Source: Apostichopus japonicus
Taxonomy: Eukaryota > Echinodermata > Holothuroidea > Aspidochirotida > Stichopodidae
Reading direction: 5' to 3'
NCBI RefSeq assembly: GCF_037975245.1
Contig: NC_092562.1
Span: 13,921,521 to 13,985,520 of the forward strand
Length of the DNA: 64,000 nucleotides
Position 1 is the stretch's first letter. Every line of letters starts with the position of its first letter. The position numbers were made by a program, and so were the translations under genes. The notes under the pieces were generated by a model. The model was not told where the DNA came from. It made no database searches and was given only the letters and a program-made list of their open reading frames with translations. Positions 1 through 40,935 of the stretch are shown one piece after another.

Positions 1-1
1 A

Positions 2-29142
<29,141 letters not shown>

Positions 29143-29163
29143 GGGGGTGACTGAGGCAAACAA

Positions 29164-29271
29164 AAAAGATGAGAATCAACAGAGAATCTGAATCCAGACA
29201 GGACGCTGGGTTCAAAGGCAAAACGGAAAAGACGAGAATGAACAGAGAATTGGAATCCAGACAGGACGCTC
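29164..29271 (+). repeat. 64-bp direct duplication in the 3' UTR
   Basis: AAAAGA(T/C)GAGAAT(C/G)AACAG and GAATCCAGACAGGACGCT occur twice with 64-bp offset. This is within the presumed 3' UTR directly after the stop. Confidence 0.75.
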
Positions 29272-29828
29272 AGAGACGGTTTAAATACACGAAGATACCT
29301 CACAGAATCGGCTGGTAGAAAGATCTGACAACCAATGGTGGCTTGCAACAGACTACCATGGTTACGATTCCGAGTTCCTATGTCAAATAGCGCATGTTCT
29401 TTGTGTTCCATTATTAACATGAGATAAGATACATCCACCATCTTGTTTACTCAAGCTCATCCAAGATGAGTTGGTAGAGATCGTTTCACATCAACACCAT
29501 CGCATGCCCACGTTGGCCTCAATTTTTGTTGCAACAAACAAGCAAACTGATGATTAAGCTGTAAAGCACGACCTCTCACAGGTTGGTTGGGTTTCTTTAA
29601 AAATAGTTTCTCTGGCAGTTTTTAAGCTTTGCCAGGAGCTTTCAAGAGAGAAGATCAGAGTAGGTTTGGGTTGGTTGGAGTTTAGTAATGGAAAGCTTAA
29701 ATTGAACTTGAAAGAGAGAACTGACATCATTCTGCATTCTACTTACGTTACTATTACAACTGGAACACTACAAGGTTATTTTACTACTATCTAACACCAA
29801 AATCTATAACAATGTTACTTACCCATGA

Positions 29829-29935
29829 CCAAAGTCAAAACAATGTTACTTGTAACCCACTTCAACCAAAGTCAAAACAATGTTACTTGTAACCCACTTC
29901 AACCAAAGTCAAAACAATGTTACTAACCAAAGCCA
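29829..29935 (+). repeat. 37-bp tandem repeat, ~3 copies
   Basis: Unit: CAAAGTCAAAACAATGTTAC then TTGTAACCCACTTCAAC. The third copy is interrupted. Confidence 0.85.
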
Positions 29936-31371
29936 AAATTTTTTTTACCCATAATATAACATATAACAATGTCACAACTGTTTAAATGTAAACTAAGGCC
30001 ATGCCAAGACTAGATGTTAAGGCATTTAAGTCGTTTTTTACCAACAGTTACGTTTAAAGCAATTTATTGGATTTGAGAGTGCTAGAGTTGGATCAAGCTT
30101 TTCCCTTTGGTTAAGTGTTTCATTGAACGGATATTAAGTAAACTTAGTAACCGATTACTGTATTTTGGTTGAAAGAAATTTTTCCGAGGGGGGGGGTGGG
30201 GCTTGACTTGGTAGGTGCATTTAATTATGTCCTTTATGCAAGAATGGTGTGTTAGGAAATTGAGATGTACACTGTTTTGATATGAAAACTTGGTTTCTTC
30301 CCATTAGCTAGTATTTCGTATTTCATTAATCTCCAGGAAGACCGAATAGCAGGGTAGACACACACTCGACATTATTACAGAAATGAAACACTTCCGATTT
30401 CAATCGCAAAAATCTCACCGAGCATTATTCCAAAAAAATTAAAATTAAAAAATTTGGAGAAGTGTTGCAATATGTGTGCCTCTAGTCTACCTTCTCCTTT
30501 TTTTCCAGGTCAATGTTAATGCAAGAAAAGAAAACTTTATTTTATTTATTTATTTCACCCTCAAATTTTTCATAAATTTAAATTCAATCAATTTAAATTT
30601 GTATAAAAATAAGTCCACAGTTGTTAATTATTGCTACAGAAACAGACATGTTACTGTTGTTTTCTGATGATACTAACATTTGAAGAGCAGAAAACTTTGA
30701 CAATGTTTCTTTTGCTTAGTTTAAATTTATTTTTTTCTTTCTTTTTGCTTCAAGGGTTATTGACCTGACTTGTTTCTGTGTGAAAGTAAAATATTTTGAA
30801 TTTACTTTTGTAGGTCCTCTGGGCAATATAAGGAAAGAATAGCTCTTTTGTTTATAATTCATGGCTTCTGGACACATTTATGTCATGGGAGATAGTTACT
30901 GTACAGAGAGAAACGTTATTGTATGTAAATATTGTAAGAAAATGTGGTATAATTGTTAATTTTTGCAGAGATACCTTAAGAGAAGTAGGTCGGTGAGGTA
31001 TTAACTCTTTCAAATTGAACCTGAAATAGAGGAAAGTAAGTTTAGAAGGGTAAAAAAATACTACAAAGATATATGTATATATATATTTAAAAAGGAGGGA
31101 AAGATAAAAAATATTTAAAAATTAGAAGAGGAAGTGTTATAGATCGGATATCGAAAAAAATATAATACTTGAAAATTTTCAGATTTTTGTTTTTTTGTTT
31201 AGAGTATAATCCATAACTTGAATAATTATAAATCAAACTCCATGATTATTGACACTGACTGCTAGTTGAACTGCCAAGAAAAAAAAAATTTAGGATGCAA
31301 CTTAGAGACCTTACTGATGTTTAATGTACGTATGTTATACATATATGTATATGATATATACATATATGATA

Positions 31372-31530
31372 TTATACAAATAATGAATGGTTATGAGTGC
31401 AATAGTGCAAATATTTCATGAGTTGAAAGATGGAATGTTCCATTCAACGAGGCACAGCCGAGTTGAATGGAACAAATTACATCTTTCAACAAATGAAATA
31501 ATTGTTCTATTGCACGAATGGAAACCATTC
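31372..31530. mobile_element. Palindromic (foldback) element, copy 1
   Basis: Arms of about 62 bp (31387-31449 and 31464-31528) are near-perfect reverse complements: ATGGTTATGAGTGCAATAGT pairs with TTCTATTGCACGAATGG..CCAT, and GAAAGATG..GTTCCATTCAAC pairs with GTTGAATGGAAC..CATCTTTC. The loop is short (about GAGGCACAGCCGA). Similarity with the second copy (59766-59901, reverse orientation) extends outward to TATACAAATAATG. No coding capacity; a MITE-like unit is the simplest reading. Confidence 0.8.
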
Positions 31531-31539
31531 AGTATTTGT

Positions 31540-31765
31540 TTTATACAACACCTTCAAATTTGGATAGGATTGGACGTAAAATGCACTCATACAACAGATT
31601 GTTTGAACAGACAGGTTTCTCTGCTCTCTTACCATTGAAAAAAGTGCTATCAAAAAAGTACAACCCATGGTTCTATTTCATAGAGTGGAATAGAGCGGAT
31701 TTTGCATGCAATCAACGAGCAATTGACCAATCAAATGACTAGAATACAATTAGGTGTTGTATAAA
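31540..31765. mobile_element. Small element bounded by 14-bp inverted repeats
   Basis: TTTATACAACACCT at 31540-31553 and its exact reverse complement at 31752-31765 bound 226 bp. It abuts the foldback element by about ten bases. Because TTATACAA also occurs at about 31373, the two may be one composite element of roughly 393 bp (31372-31764). No clear target duplication. Confidence 0.6.
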
Positions 31766-31876
31766 TACATATATATTATGATTGGCACAACGAGAAGTGT
31801 CGTGTTGCTTTATACCAATATATATTTTCTTTATACCAACACAGGTTTCCTGATCTTTATATATAAATATATTTGC

Positions 31877-32115
31877 TTTATGTGTGCCTAATTGCTAGGG
31901 GTATTTTATACATTTACACTGTAAGCATGCCTCCTTGCTAGAGCTGTTTTATATACGCTGTATCTGTACCTCCCTGCTAGAGGTATATTATACGTATACA
32001 CTGTACGTGTGCCTCGCTGCTAGAGGTATAATTTCAAAAAAGTAGGTACACTGGTATGTATGCCTCCTTGCTAGAGAGAGGTATTTCATACATATACACT
32101 GGTATGTGTGCCTAC
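31877..32115 (+). repeat. Degenerate ~50-60 bp tandem repeat, ~5 copies
   Basis: Recurrent core GTGTGCCTCCTTGCTAGAGG followed by TAT.TTATACATATACACTG. Copies vary in length. Confidence 0.75.
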
Positions 32116-32154
32116 CTTTCAAGAGGTCATCTCTAAACTTTTAGAAATATTTTT

Positions 32155-32290
32155 AACCACAGTGTTAAAGTTAATAATTGAAGTTAATAATTAACAGCTA
32201 AAGTTAATTATCAGTATAGCTAATTAACAGCTAATTAACAGCTAAAGTAATAATTAACAGCTGAAGTTAATAATTAACAGCTTATTAATA
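32155..32290 (+). repeat. AGTTAATAATTAACAGCTAA-type short tandem repeat
   Basis: Irregular repetition of TTAATAATTAACAGCT units, partly self-complementary (TTAAT/ATTAA). Confidence 0.75.
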
Positions 32291-34344
32291 GCTCAAAGAT
32301 AACAGTCAAACATTTGATCAGTTTTCAGTATTTCATTCCTGATAATGGTCTAGTGACTGTGACAGCTTTCTGTGACAATTTGACCTCAGAGAAGCCATGT
32401 TGCTGTGGTACCCCATGTCACTCGGTGCAACTGAGGTTTAAATACTAATTTGTTGAAATATTGTTTGGATACAAAATTGGCAAATTATATCACTCTCTTG
32501 TTTTTTATATCGCCAAAGTGTACAAAGAATCTCCAAATTTAAAATGACTCTCGTCCATATATACAAAGGGTTTAATACCTACCGTCCGTTTTTCGTTCTG
32601 TTATTATTTTTTCGTCCTCATTGGTAGGATTTTGCAATTTTTTTTTTTTTTTTGGTTATTTCTTCATGAATACAAAATTTAATTGATTTCAAAACTTGTG
32701 CTGTCAATTAGTAGGTGCTTGACATTTTAACTTTATCCTTAAAATGCTTAAAAATATTTTAGGTATTGCAGACAATATTTGGTCTACAAAATTAGTTCCA
32801 CTTTGAAAAGCAAATATGCCGCTTTTGAATGTGGCATCACTGGATCTCTGTGTCAAGGATTTCCAATTAAAAGATGTATCAAAAGTTAGGGTAGAATATC
32901 AAACTAATTGTTGCATAATATTTGCAATAGGTTTTGGTTTGGCAGAAAAGAATTTGCTAAAAAAAAAATCAAAAATCATAGTCTCACATTTAAATGCAGC
33001 TGTTTGAAGTTTGACGTTTTTTTTAAATTTTTTTTATAACAAGTCTAAGTATTATTATACAAGTAAGTGGAAAATGGAAAAATGACTGTAAAATTGTTAA
33101 AAACATGGGAAAAAAATTGTTAATTCCAAATGAATGTTAATTACTTGGTAAGAATAACATTCTATTTCTAAAAAATGAAAATCACACATTAAAAAATGAA
33201 TATCAAAGAAGAAGAGAAGGAAATTATAATCCTGTTTTTGACAAGTTTATACAGATAATGAGCAGCTAGGACCTGAACTTCACTAACAATGATATTTGCA
33301 CGAATACCTCGGTCTAAAGAGTCACAGATTTAATTACAACAACAACAACAAATAATTTCAAAAAACATGATATTAATATTAGCATCTATCCATTAAAAAT
33401 CGAAATAAAATGGTTCTTTCATACTCATCTGTGGAAAATACCACTGTCAAATATTGGCTGGAGTGGGCATGTTACTAACATGATGTTAGCATGTTAGTCA
33501 TATTGGTTTAAAGTAAAGGTTGCCGATGGGAGATGGGAATGGTGAACATGTAGCTATAGGTGCAACTGCAAGAGAGGGAGGGGTGTGGGTGTGTGGAAAG
33601 AACATGGAACGGGGGAGGGGAGTAGGTGGGGGGGGGGGGGGTAGGTGTGGGGGGTTGGTTTCAATTGAGGTTCAAATCCAGCCGTTGACCGGTGTAATGG
33701 CTCTGCTTGACTGAACACTTGAGCAATTTCTAAAAACAAATGTTTTGGGTATCGGCTGGAATGGTAAATTCGAATGAAAGGTGCCATTAGTTTTTCTTAC
33801 AGATGAAATGAAATGTGTAGGATGTAGGCAGTGTTCTCCTTTGTTATTCCCATAGAATGAAGTTTAAACAAAAGTTCCTTTTTTTTTTTCTTTTTTGGTG
33901 TGTCCCTTCAGATGGTATTGATGATTAAACGAGGGATATATTTTCGTAGCTAATATACAAAATTGACCCATGATGATCAAATGCAATGTAGAGACAGTTA
34001 TTGTCTGTTCGGGATCGTTGTACAAGTGCGTCATCAGATAATTGTAAAGTATATAATAAATAAAAGAAACTTAATTTTGTAAATAAGAAATATAAAGATG
34101 TGTTATACGTGTAGATACAAAACAAGGACAGAGTCAGTGTCGACCTTGGTACCCGACACTCAAATATGGCGATTAAAGAAGTTTTGGAGCTGTTCCTTTT
34201 GCTTTCATCATTTCTTTTGCGGGGGAGGGGGAAGGGAGAGGGGTTAAATTCGTCAAAAGTCTTGAGTTAATCTATTTGTTTATGATATTGTAGTCGATAG
34301 TGATAATTGCATTCTTTTTGAAGCAATGAAAAAAATCATGTCAA

Positions 34345-34402
34345 AACTACTAAGTTTTTTTCCGGGAAAAAAAACTACTAAGTTTTTTTTCCGGGAAAAA
34401 AA
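34345..34402 (+). repeat. Direct duplication of a ~30-bp block with TTTTTTCCGGGAAAAAA hairpin core
   Basis: AAAACTACTAAGTTTTTTTC followed by CGGGAAAAAA occurs twice back to back. Each unit is itself an inverted repeat around CCGG. Confidence 0.75.
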
Positions 34403-36535
34403 GCAACAAATAAATTAATAGTCAAAAAATTAAAAAAGGGGAAAAAATAAGGGGGAAGTCAATTCCTTTATGGTTACATTTATGAATATGATTTTTTACC
34501 CTTCACAGCTATGAGGGGTTTGTGTCTCCTTTTAGAGATACAAAAGGTATCTCTCCCCCCCCCCCCCCTTTAAAGGAATTAAAGTGGATTTACTTGCACC
34601 CTAATTCTGGGTGTAAGTGCATCAACTTAACCAAGTTTCATGAAGTTACATGAAGTAAGACAAAAGAGGCTGATATATATTATGTTGTTATGTGACATAA
34701 CTAAATGCCAGTTTTTTAGTTTTTTTTTTTAGTTTGTTTGTTGATTTGTTTGTATTGTTTTTGCTTCTATGCCAATATTTGTGTGACAAAGTTTTTGTTT
34801 TCAATTTAATACATACTGAAAACGGACGTTATGACTTAATATGGTTCTCAGTATGTTTCCTTTGTTATGATAATAATTTCTGATAGATTTCCTTGATGTT
34901 ATTATTTCTTTGTAAATACAATTAATTCACTGTAAAAATTATGTTTATTTTGAATAATTGTTTGCATGAACATAAATGTTCTTCTTTATCTTTTTGTTGT
35001 TGAAATATTGCATTTTTTCTAATTGAAAAAAACCCCCATCTGATGCAGAATTTTTGGTGGAGGGGAAGGGGGGGGGGGTTAGTCCAGTAATTGTTGAATA
35101 ACATTAAAACAAAAATATACAAAGGTTACATACTTCAAAACAAGTTTACTATAACTACTGTTTACATGGTGTTGTCATAGATTTGTTTCAACCTATGTTT
35201 TTGAGTAAGCCAATCATGTGACTTGGAATTTGCATGATGAGAGTGGTATGCAGGGGAAGGGAGGAGAGGCAGGAGGTGGGGGTAGATTTATATTGTAAAT
35301 GTTTTTGGACATCCCATGCCCAATCATACCTACCAAGTTTGAAGTGCTTAGGGTGTGGGAGGAGTTTGCTGCAATAATTGTTTGCACTAATTTGACCTTT
35401 CATCAAATGCCCCGTCACGTTTGGTATTAAGTCTGATAGGCCAAATGTGTGTCGAGGATTGCGTCAAGGCCACAATGTTTTTGGTTGTTTAACCTTACAC
35501 TTTATGATGTCATAACTACAGAAGTACTACATTCCTTGCCCCGGCACACAGCTATGTTGGAAGTCCGTCAGCCTTACGGCTTATAGGAGACATTGGCAGC
35601 ACATTTGTTGGTTTCCCGAAGGGAAAACTATGGAGGCACTCTGACCCACCGTCCTTGCAAACTTGTGAGGATGACCGCGGATACAAAGTCGTCAATGACT
35701 ATAACGTCATGGCCGGAATGGCAGGCAGGTAAAGGTGCAGAGGTTACCAAACACAGTAGGCGGAGGAGGGTGGATTGTTGTGCGTTGGCAATTAAAAGAA
35801 TCCAAATGGAATGAGGGCGGTATTCAAGTACTTAGCATGCATAGACTCCGGATGTGTGACCTGATTAATTCACTTTGGCTTCGGCTTTGAGTACGACGTT
35901 TCTGTATGCTGCCATTCTGGACGAATCTAACCCTAATGGTAATTACCGACTTTGCGATTCGTGTGATAGTTATTGCTGACTTTGCAATCCGAGTTCCACC
36001 TCGCAATTTTGCAAGGACGGTAAGAGTGACTCCATAGTTTTCCCTTTCGGTAAACCAAAAAGTGAGGGGCAAACAATTTCGACTTTGTTCGAAAGTTCAA
36101 GAGCAAAAAGGGGAGGTATATATGACACGGTACATTTATCGTAAATGAATGTCTGGCGACATTTTTGCTATATATACAGGATTTGAACGGAAAACAATTA
36201 AATTAAATTTCATAAACATGCTCGCAACATACACATTGACGCATAGTAACTGTCCAGAGAATGATATCTTTCGTTAAGTTTGAATATGGTCTTAGATACA
36301 TATCTATATCATAGCAAGGTTGAAGCCAAACTTCAGAAATAATTTATGTTAGAGCATGTGATCTATTATACCTGCACACCAATCCTGTCTTACATGTAGG
36401 ATTTAGCAAAGCCGATTAATTAAGTCAGACTCGCTCTCCTAACTTTCTCCGCATTTAACTTACCATGTAACATTGGAAATAAAGCCAGTGTTTCCGTTGG
36501 AGCGCCCAAAAATCTCCGAAAAAGTAGTTTGTATT

Positions 36536-37122
36536 CTTCTGTATAGGACATTATTCCTACTTGACTATGATAGTTAATTTACGTAAATAGCGCCACCATT
36601 GTGGCTTGTACCGTATTTTGTCTGCATCGTGTTTGGCAATTTGGCGCCAAAAGAGATCAATTTGAGGTGACTCGTTAAAAAGGTTTCAGCATCTTCGCTT
36701 CTGTTGGTGTGGGGTTTGGGAGAGTTGTATTTGAAAGTTTTGCACTGAAAGCGTTTTCATCCCAAACTAATTGGACGTCTTTTTTTTCCAAATGGGAGCA
36801 TTCCTCTTCCCCTTTCTCCTGCATGCTTCTCCAAATATTTTCATTTACTGTCCGTTCCCCTTTTCACATCTGTTCCCTCCCTCTGTCCTTGTCCCCCCCC
36901 CCTTAGTCCCTGCTCTCTTCTTGTTTCTTCTGCTCTCAGGTCATTCCCACTATTCCTCTGTTCCTTCACTGATATCCTTCCTAATCCCACGCTTCTCCCC
37001 CACGTCTCCATGCTCTTCATTGCTTTCAAATATATTTTACTTCACCTTCGTCTGCCCTCCGTTCCCCTCCAAACTGTTTCGTTTTCAGTCTTCGGTGCTC
37101 GATGTAAAGGACATACATGTAT
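36536..37122 (+). repeat. ~585-bp repeat unit, copy 1
   Basis: Starts with GTATAGGACATTATTCCTAC and runs through TTTGGCGCCAAAAGAGATCA, a CT-rich middle and ATGTAAAGGACATACATGTA. The same text recurs at 38851-39343 (5' part missing) and 39340-39932. The CT-rich strand stays open in several frames, giving false Pro/Ser/Phe-rich proteins. Confidence 0.85.
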
Positions 37123-37247
37123 ATAGTCAGGTGACATAGCAAATTTAACGTTACCGGCCGGACAAAAGTACCAAATTTGGCATGGAGTTTCTTTTCGACC
37201 TGTCTATTGATTTTATCCGTGGAACCCACTTGATCGGTTCCGATTTT

Positions 37248-37600
37248 CCAAGATGGCGGCCAAAATCCAAGATGGCCGCCAGAAAAAAAGGAAATGTCAA
37301 ATCTGGCTGTAAAAATCGGAGATGAACAAATGAGGGGTAAATTCAGGTGTTTCCGGGGTCACTGAAACATGATGGTCATGGCATGTTGCTTGTGTAACCC
37401 ACTTCCAAGATGGCGGCCAAAATTCAAGATGGCCGCCAGAAAAAAGGAAATGTCATATATCTGGCTGTAAAAATAGGATATGAACAAATGAGGGGTCAAT
37501 TAAGGTGTTTCCGGGCTCACTGAAACAGATGATGGTCATGGTATGTTGCTTGGGCCACCCACTTCCAAGATGGCGGCCAGAATCCAAGATTGCCGCCCGA
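37248..37600 (+). repeat. ~158-bp tandem units, 3 copies, each with YY1-like motifs
   Basis: CCAAGATGGCGGCC recurs at 37248, 37405 and 37565. Each is followed about 15 bp later by a second CAAGAT(G/T)GCCGCC. The rest of the unit (TCTGGCTGTAAAAAT, GATGAACAAATGAGGGG, GTTTCCGGG.TCACTGAAAC) is conserved in the first two copies. CAAGATGGCGGC matches the YY1 consensus. Confidence 0.85.
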
Positions 37601-37619
37601 AAAAAAAGAAGAAATTTCA

Positions 37620-38195
37620 TATATATTCATTCTCCAGACCCCCTGTGCCCTTTACTGATCGGGACCATCAAACCTTCCGTCCTCAAACGTGTAAATGAAA
37701 CCGGGCTAGCACCCTGACTATATGTTATGGCTGGTATTCTAATTGTGTCACTTTGGCTCAGGAAGCCACTTAGGACTTATTGGGGAACTTTGAGGTGTGA
37801 TCGACTGTGGATAGACACTGTCGCAAAGCCCGTTATTATATGGGAGTTACGAGTGTCATGTAAGACTGATTACATTGAGTCAACTATATAATAGGGTAAC
37901 TTGAGGGAAAACCGACCAGATGTGAATACCGACTCATCGGGAGATTTTGTACGATTGTGCACCCTTTATAAACACAACGTCAATTGTGCGAACAACACAC
38001 GCTAAGTCAGGTCACTAGTCATCTGAGGTATTTAGGTCGTTCTTTTCGAACCTGTACTCCAGGGCTGCTGTTAGCGAGGATCTGCATGAAGACTTGTTGT
38101 CTGGTAAAGACAAGCCCCCCCCCCTCCCTTAGAGTAAAAATGATAGCTTGGGTTCGAATCTCTCCGTTGGTGAGCTCTGAACAGCGGTAGCAGCG
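37620..38195 (+). other. Probable further LINE-derived or unassigned sequence 5' of the RT fragment
   Basis: No readable protein block. It lies between the YY1-like units and the RT fragment in the same insertion, so it may be decayed LINE sequence; this is inference. Confidence 0.35.
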
Positions 38196-38815
38196 ATGAA
38201 GAAGTCTCCCGGTCCCGATGGCCTCCCTGCTGAGTTCTATAGGACCTTCTGGAGGTTCTCGGTGGGGACTTGAGAGACGTGTTCGCTACCGCTTTGCAGT
38301 TGAATTACATGAGCCAAAAACAGAGGGCTGGAAATATTGTTCTCCTCCCAAAGTCGGGAGACCCTCCTAATAGGCGTCCAATAACGCTGTTAAATGTGGA
38401 CTACAAAATCCTGGCCAAAGCATTAGGAAATCGCTTAGCGGATGTGATGCCGGATATTGTGGGTCCTCTCCAGACTTTGCTGTGCGAGGCAAGTGTATTC
38501 AACATAACCTCTGGTTGATGAGAGACTTGATCGAGTTTGTTAAAGTTCGTGATTTGCCATGTGCACTGGTCTCCTTGGACCAGGAGAAGTCCTTTGACAT
38601 GGTAGATCACGACTTTCTGTTCAGATCGTTAGAGTCCTTCGGATTGAACTCAGTGTTATTTGTTGGGTCTCCTTACTATATAAGGACGTCACGAGCATGG
38701 TCACTGTTAACGGATTTACTTCTGGTCCCTTCCCGGTTCGAAGGGGAGTCCGTCAGGGTTGTCCCCTCTCCCCGTTGTTGTATGTTCTCTTCAGCGAAAC
38801 GCTCAGTACGCTCAG
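38196..38815 (+). pseudogene. Tx1/L1-like LINE reverse transcriptase fragment, frame-broken
   Basis: In successive frames the DNA encodes MKKSPGPDGLPAEFYRTFWR (38196), then NIVLLPKSGDPPNRRPITLL and NVDYKILAKALGNRL (about 38330-38445), then LVSLDQEKSFDMVDHDFLFR (about 38565-38630) with the motif A Asp, and finally VNGFTSGPFPVRRGVRQGCP and LSPLLYVLFSE (about 38703-38795). These are RT fingers, palm A and palm B blocks in the right order. At least three frame changes are needed and the YxDD block is absent: the copy stops where the 585-bp repeat starts. It is non-functional. RPI(S/T)LLNVDYKILAK and the SLDQEK(A/S)FD wording favour the Tx1/L1 group. Confidence 0.85.
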
Positions 38816-38850
38816 TACGCTCAGTACGCTTCAGCGAAAACGCTCAGTTT
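38808..38850 (+). repeat. Short CGCTCAGTA repeat at the junction
   Basis: AACGCTCAGTACGCTCAGTA and CGCTCAGTACGCTTCAGCG mark the point where the RT fragment ends and the 585-bp repeat resumes. Confidence 0.8.
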
Positions 38851-39343
38851 GGCAAGTATTTGGCGCCAAAAGAGATCAATTTGAGGTGAATCGTTAAAAA
38901 GGTTTCGGCATCTTCGCTTCTGTTGGTTTGGAGTTTGGGAGAGTGGTATTTGGGAGTTTTGCACTGAAAGCGTTTTCATCCTAAACAAATTGGACGTCAT
39001 GTTTTTCAAATGGTAGCATTCCTCTTCCCCTTTCTCCTGCATGCTTCTCCAAATATTTTCATTTACTGTCCGTTCCCCTTTTCACATCTGTTCCCTCCCT
39101 CTGTCCTTGCCCCCCCCCCCTTAGTCCCTGCTCTCTTCTTGTTTCTTCTGCTCTCAGGTCATTCCCACTATTCCTCTCAGTGTTCCGTCACTGATCCCCT
39201 TCCTAATCCCACGCTTCTCCCCCGCGTCTCCATGCTCTTCATTGCTTTCAAATATACTTTACTTCACCTTCGTCTGCCCTCCGTTCCCCTCCAAACTGTT
39301 TCGTTTTCAGTCTTCGGTGCCCGATGTAAAGGACATACATGTA
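38851..39343 (+). repeat. ~585-bp repeat unit, copy 2 (5' part lost)
   Basis: Matches copy 1 from TTTGGC onward and runs without a gap into copy 3. The missing left part is where the LINE-containing insertion ends. Confidence 0.85.
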
Positions 39344-39932
39344 TAGGACATTATCCCTCCATAACTATGATACTTAATTTACGTAAATAGCGCCCCCATT
39401 TTTGGCTTGTACCGTATTTTGTCTGTATCGTGTTTGGCAAGTATTTGGAGCCAAAAGAAATCAGTTTGAGGTGAATCGTTAAAAAAGGTTTCAGCATCTT
39501 CGCTTCTGTTGGTTTGGAGTTTGGGAGAGTGGTATTTGGAAGTTTTGTACTGAAAGCGTTTTCATCCCAAACTAATTGGACGCCTTTTTTTCAAATGGGA
39601 GCATTCCTCTTCCCCTTTCTCCTGCAAGCTTTTCCAAATATTCCCATCTATTCCCCGTTCCCCTTTTCGCATCTGTTCCCTCCCTCTGTCCTTGTCCCTC
39701 CCCCACCCCCTTAGTCCCTGCTATCTTCTTGTTTCTTCTGCTCTCAGGTCATTCCTACTATTCCTCTGTTCCTTCACTGATCCCCTTCCTAATCCCACGC
39801 TTTTCCCCGCGTCTCCATGCCCTTCATTGCTTTCAAATATATTTTACTTCACCTTCGTCTGCCCTCCATTCCCCTCCAAACTGTTTCGTTTACAGTCTTC
39901 GGTGCCCGATGTAAAGGACATACATACATAAA
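39340..39932 (+). repeat. ~585-bp repeat unit, copy 3
   Basis: GTATAGGACATTATCCCTCC to GACATACATACATAAAG; head-to-tail with copy 2, showing that this family exists as a tandem array. Confidence 0.85.
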
Positions 39933-40117
39933 GTCGTTTCTGAAAACCTAGACAATCCAAAAGGTGTTAAGTAAGGTTCATGGAAAAGTCTCTCTGCAAG
40001 TGGCTTTACTGTAGCAAATTTGATGACTAAGTTACATATTTTTTTTTGACTTGCTCAAAGTTCAAGCAATCAAAAGTCGTCACCTTAATCCATTGAGTTA
40101 TTTGACATGTTAAGAAT

Positions 40118-40935
40118 TAAGATCATTGAAGTGGAGACGGCAACTGTTTAAAGTTAACTCCTGCTTACAAAAGAGGATTGAAACCGTCCAAATACAACTA
40201 TTCTTGTCTTCACACGTTTCACGTGACGCGTCAGTGAACACACGATCATGTGGGTCAAATTGGTGGAAAAGTTGCTGTTTTTGTAACGAGCGCCATCTTA
40301 ATAAAAGTTAAGATCATTGAGGTGGAGCCAAGTGTTGAAAAATAAATTTCCGCTTACAAAAGAGGATTAAAAACCAATTACATATTCTTTACTTTACACG
40401 TTTCACGTGACGCGTCAGTGAACATACGATCATGTGGGTCAAATTGGTGGAAAAGTCGCTGTTTTTGTAACGAGCGCCATCTTAATAAAAGTTAAGATCA
40501 TTGAGGCGGAGCCAAGTGTTGAAAAATAAACTTCCGCTTACAAAAGAGGATTGAAAACCAAATACAACTATTCTTGTCTTCACACGTTTCACGTGACGCG
40601 TCAGTGAACACACGATCATGTGGGTCAAGTTGGTAGAAAAGTTGCTGTTTTTGTAAAGAGCGCCATCTTAATAAAAGTTAAGATCATTGAGGTGGAGCCA
40701 AGTGTTGAAAAATAAACTTCCGCTTACAAAAGAGGATTGAAAACCAAATACACATATTCTTTTCTTTACACGTTTCACGTGACGCGTCAGTGAACATACG
40801 ACAATGTGGGTGCAATTTGTGGGGAAAGTCGCTGTTTTTGTAACGAGCGCCATCTTGAAGAATTAAGATCATGGAGGTGGAGACAAGTGTTGAAAAATAA
40901 CACTCGCTTACAAAAGAGGATTGGAAACCAAGCTC
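40118..40935 (+). repeat. ~185-bp satellite, five units, with CACGTG and ACGCGT palindromes
   Basis: TTAAGATCATTGAGGTGGAG starts at 40118, 40308, 40492, 40678 and 40863 (spacing 184-190). In the first four units CACGTTTCACGTGACGCGTC AGTGAAC contains an E-box CACGTG next to TGACGCGTCA, a perfect 10-bp palindrome containing an MluI site. Each unit also has AACGAGCGCCATCTTAATAA. The last unit is incomplete. Confidence 0.9.

Larger units (their letters stand above)
29143..31365 (+). other. 3' UTR and downstream spacer of the TESK-like gene
   Basis: Follows the stop codon. It contains a 64-bp duplication (29164-29271) and a 37-bp repeat (29829-29935). I see no early AATAAA; the first clear ones are much later (about 33403 and 34050), so the 3' end of the transcript is undetermined. 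No other gene is visible. Confidence 0.5.
31766..36535. other. Intergenic region without a recognisable gene
   Basis: AT-rich with homopolymer A/T and G/C tracts. It contains small tandem repeats at 31877-32115, 32155-32290 and 34345-34402 and a G-rich tract at 33600-33655. The open frames here are short and low-complexity; none resembles a known protein. Confidence 0.6.

Noticed and set aside
36709-39931. Pro/Ser/Phe-rich forward frames of 66-126 residues in three places
   Set aside because: They fall on the CT-rich strand of the 585-bp repeat and are not conserved in frame between copies.
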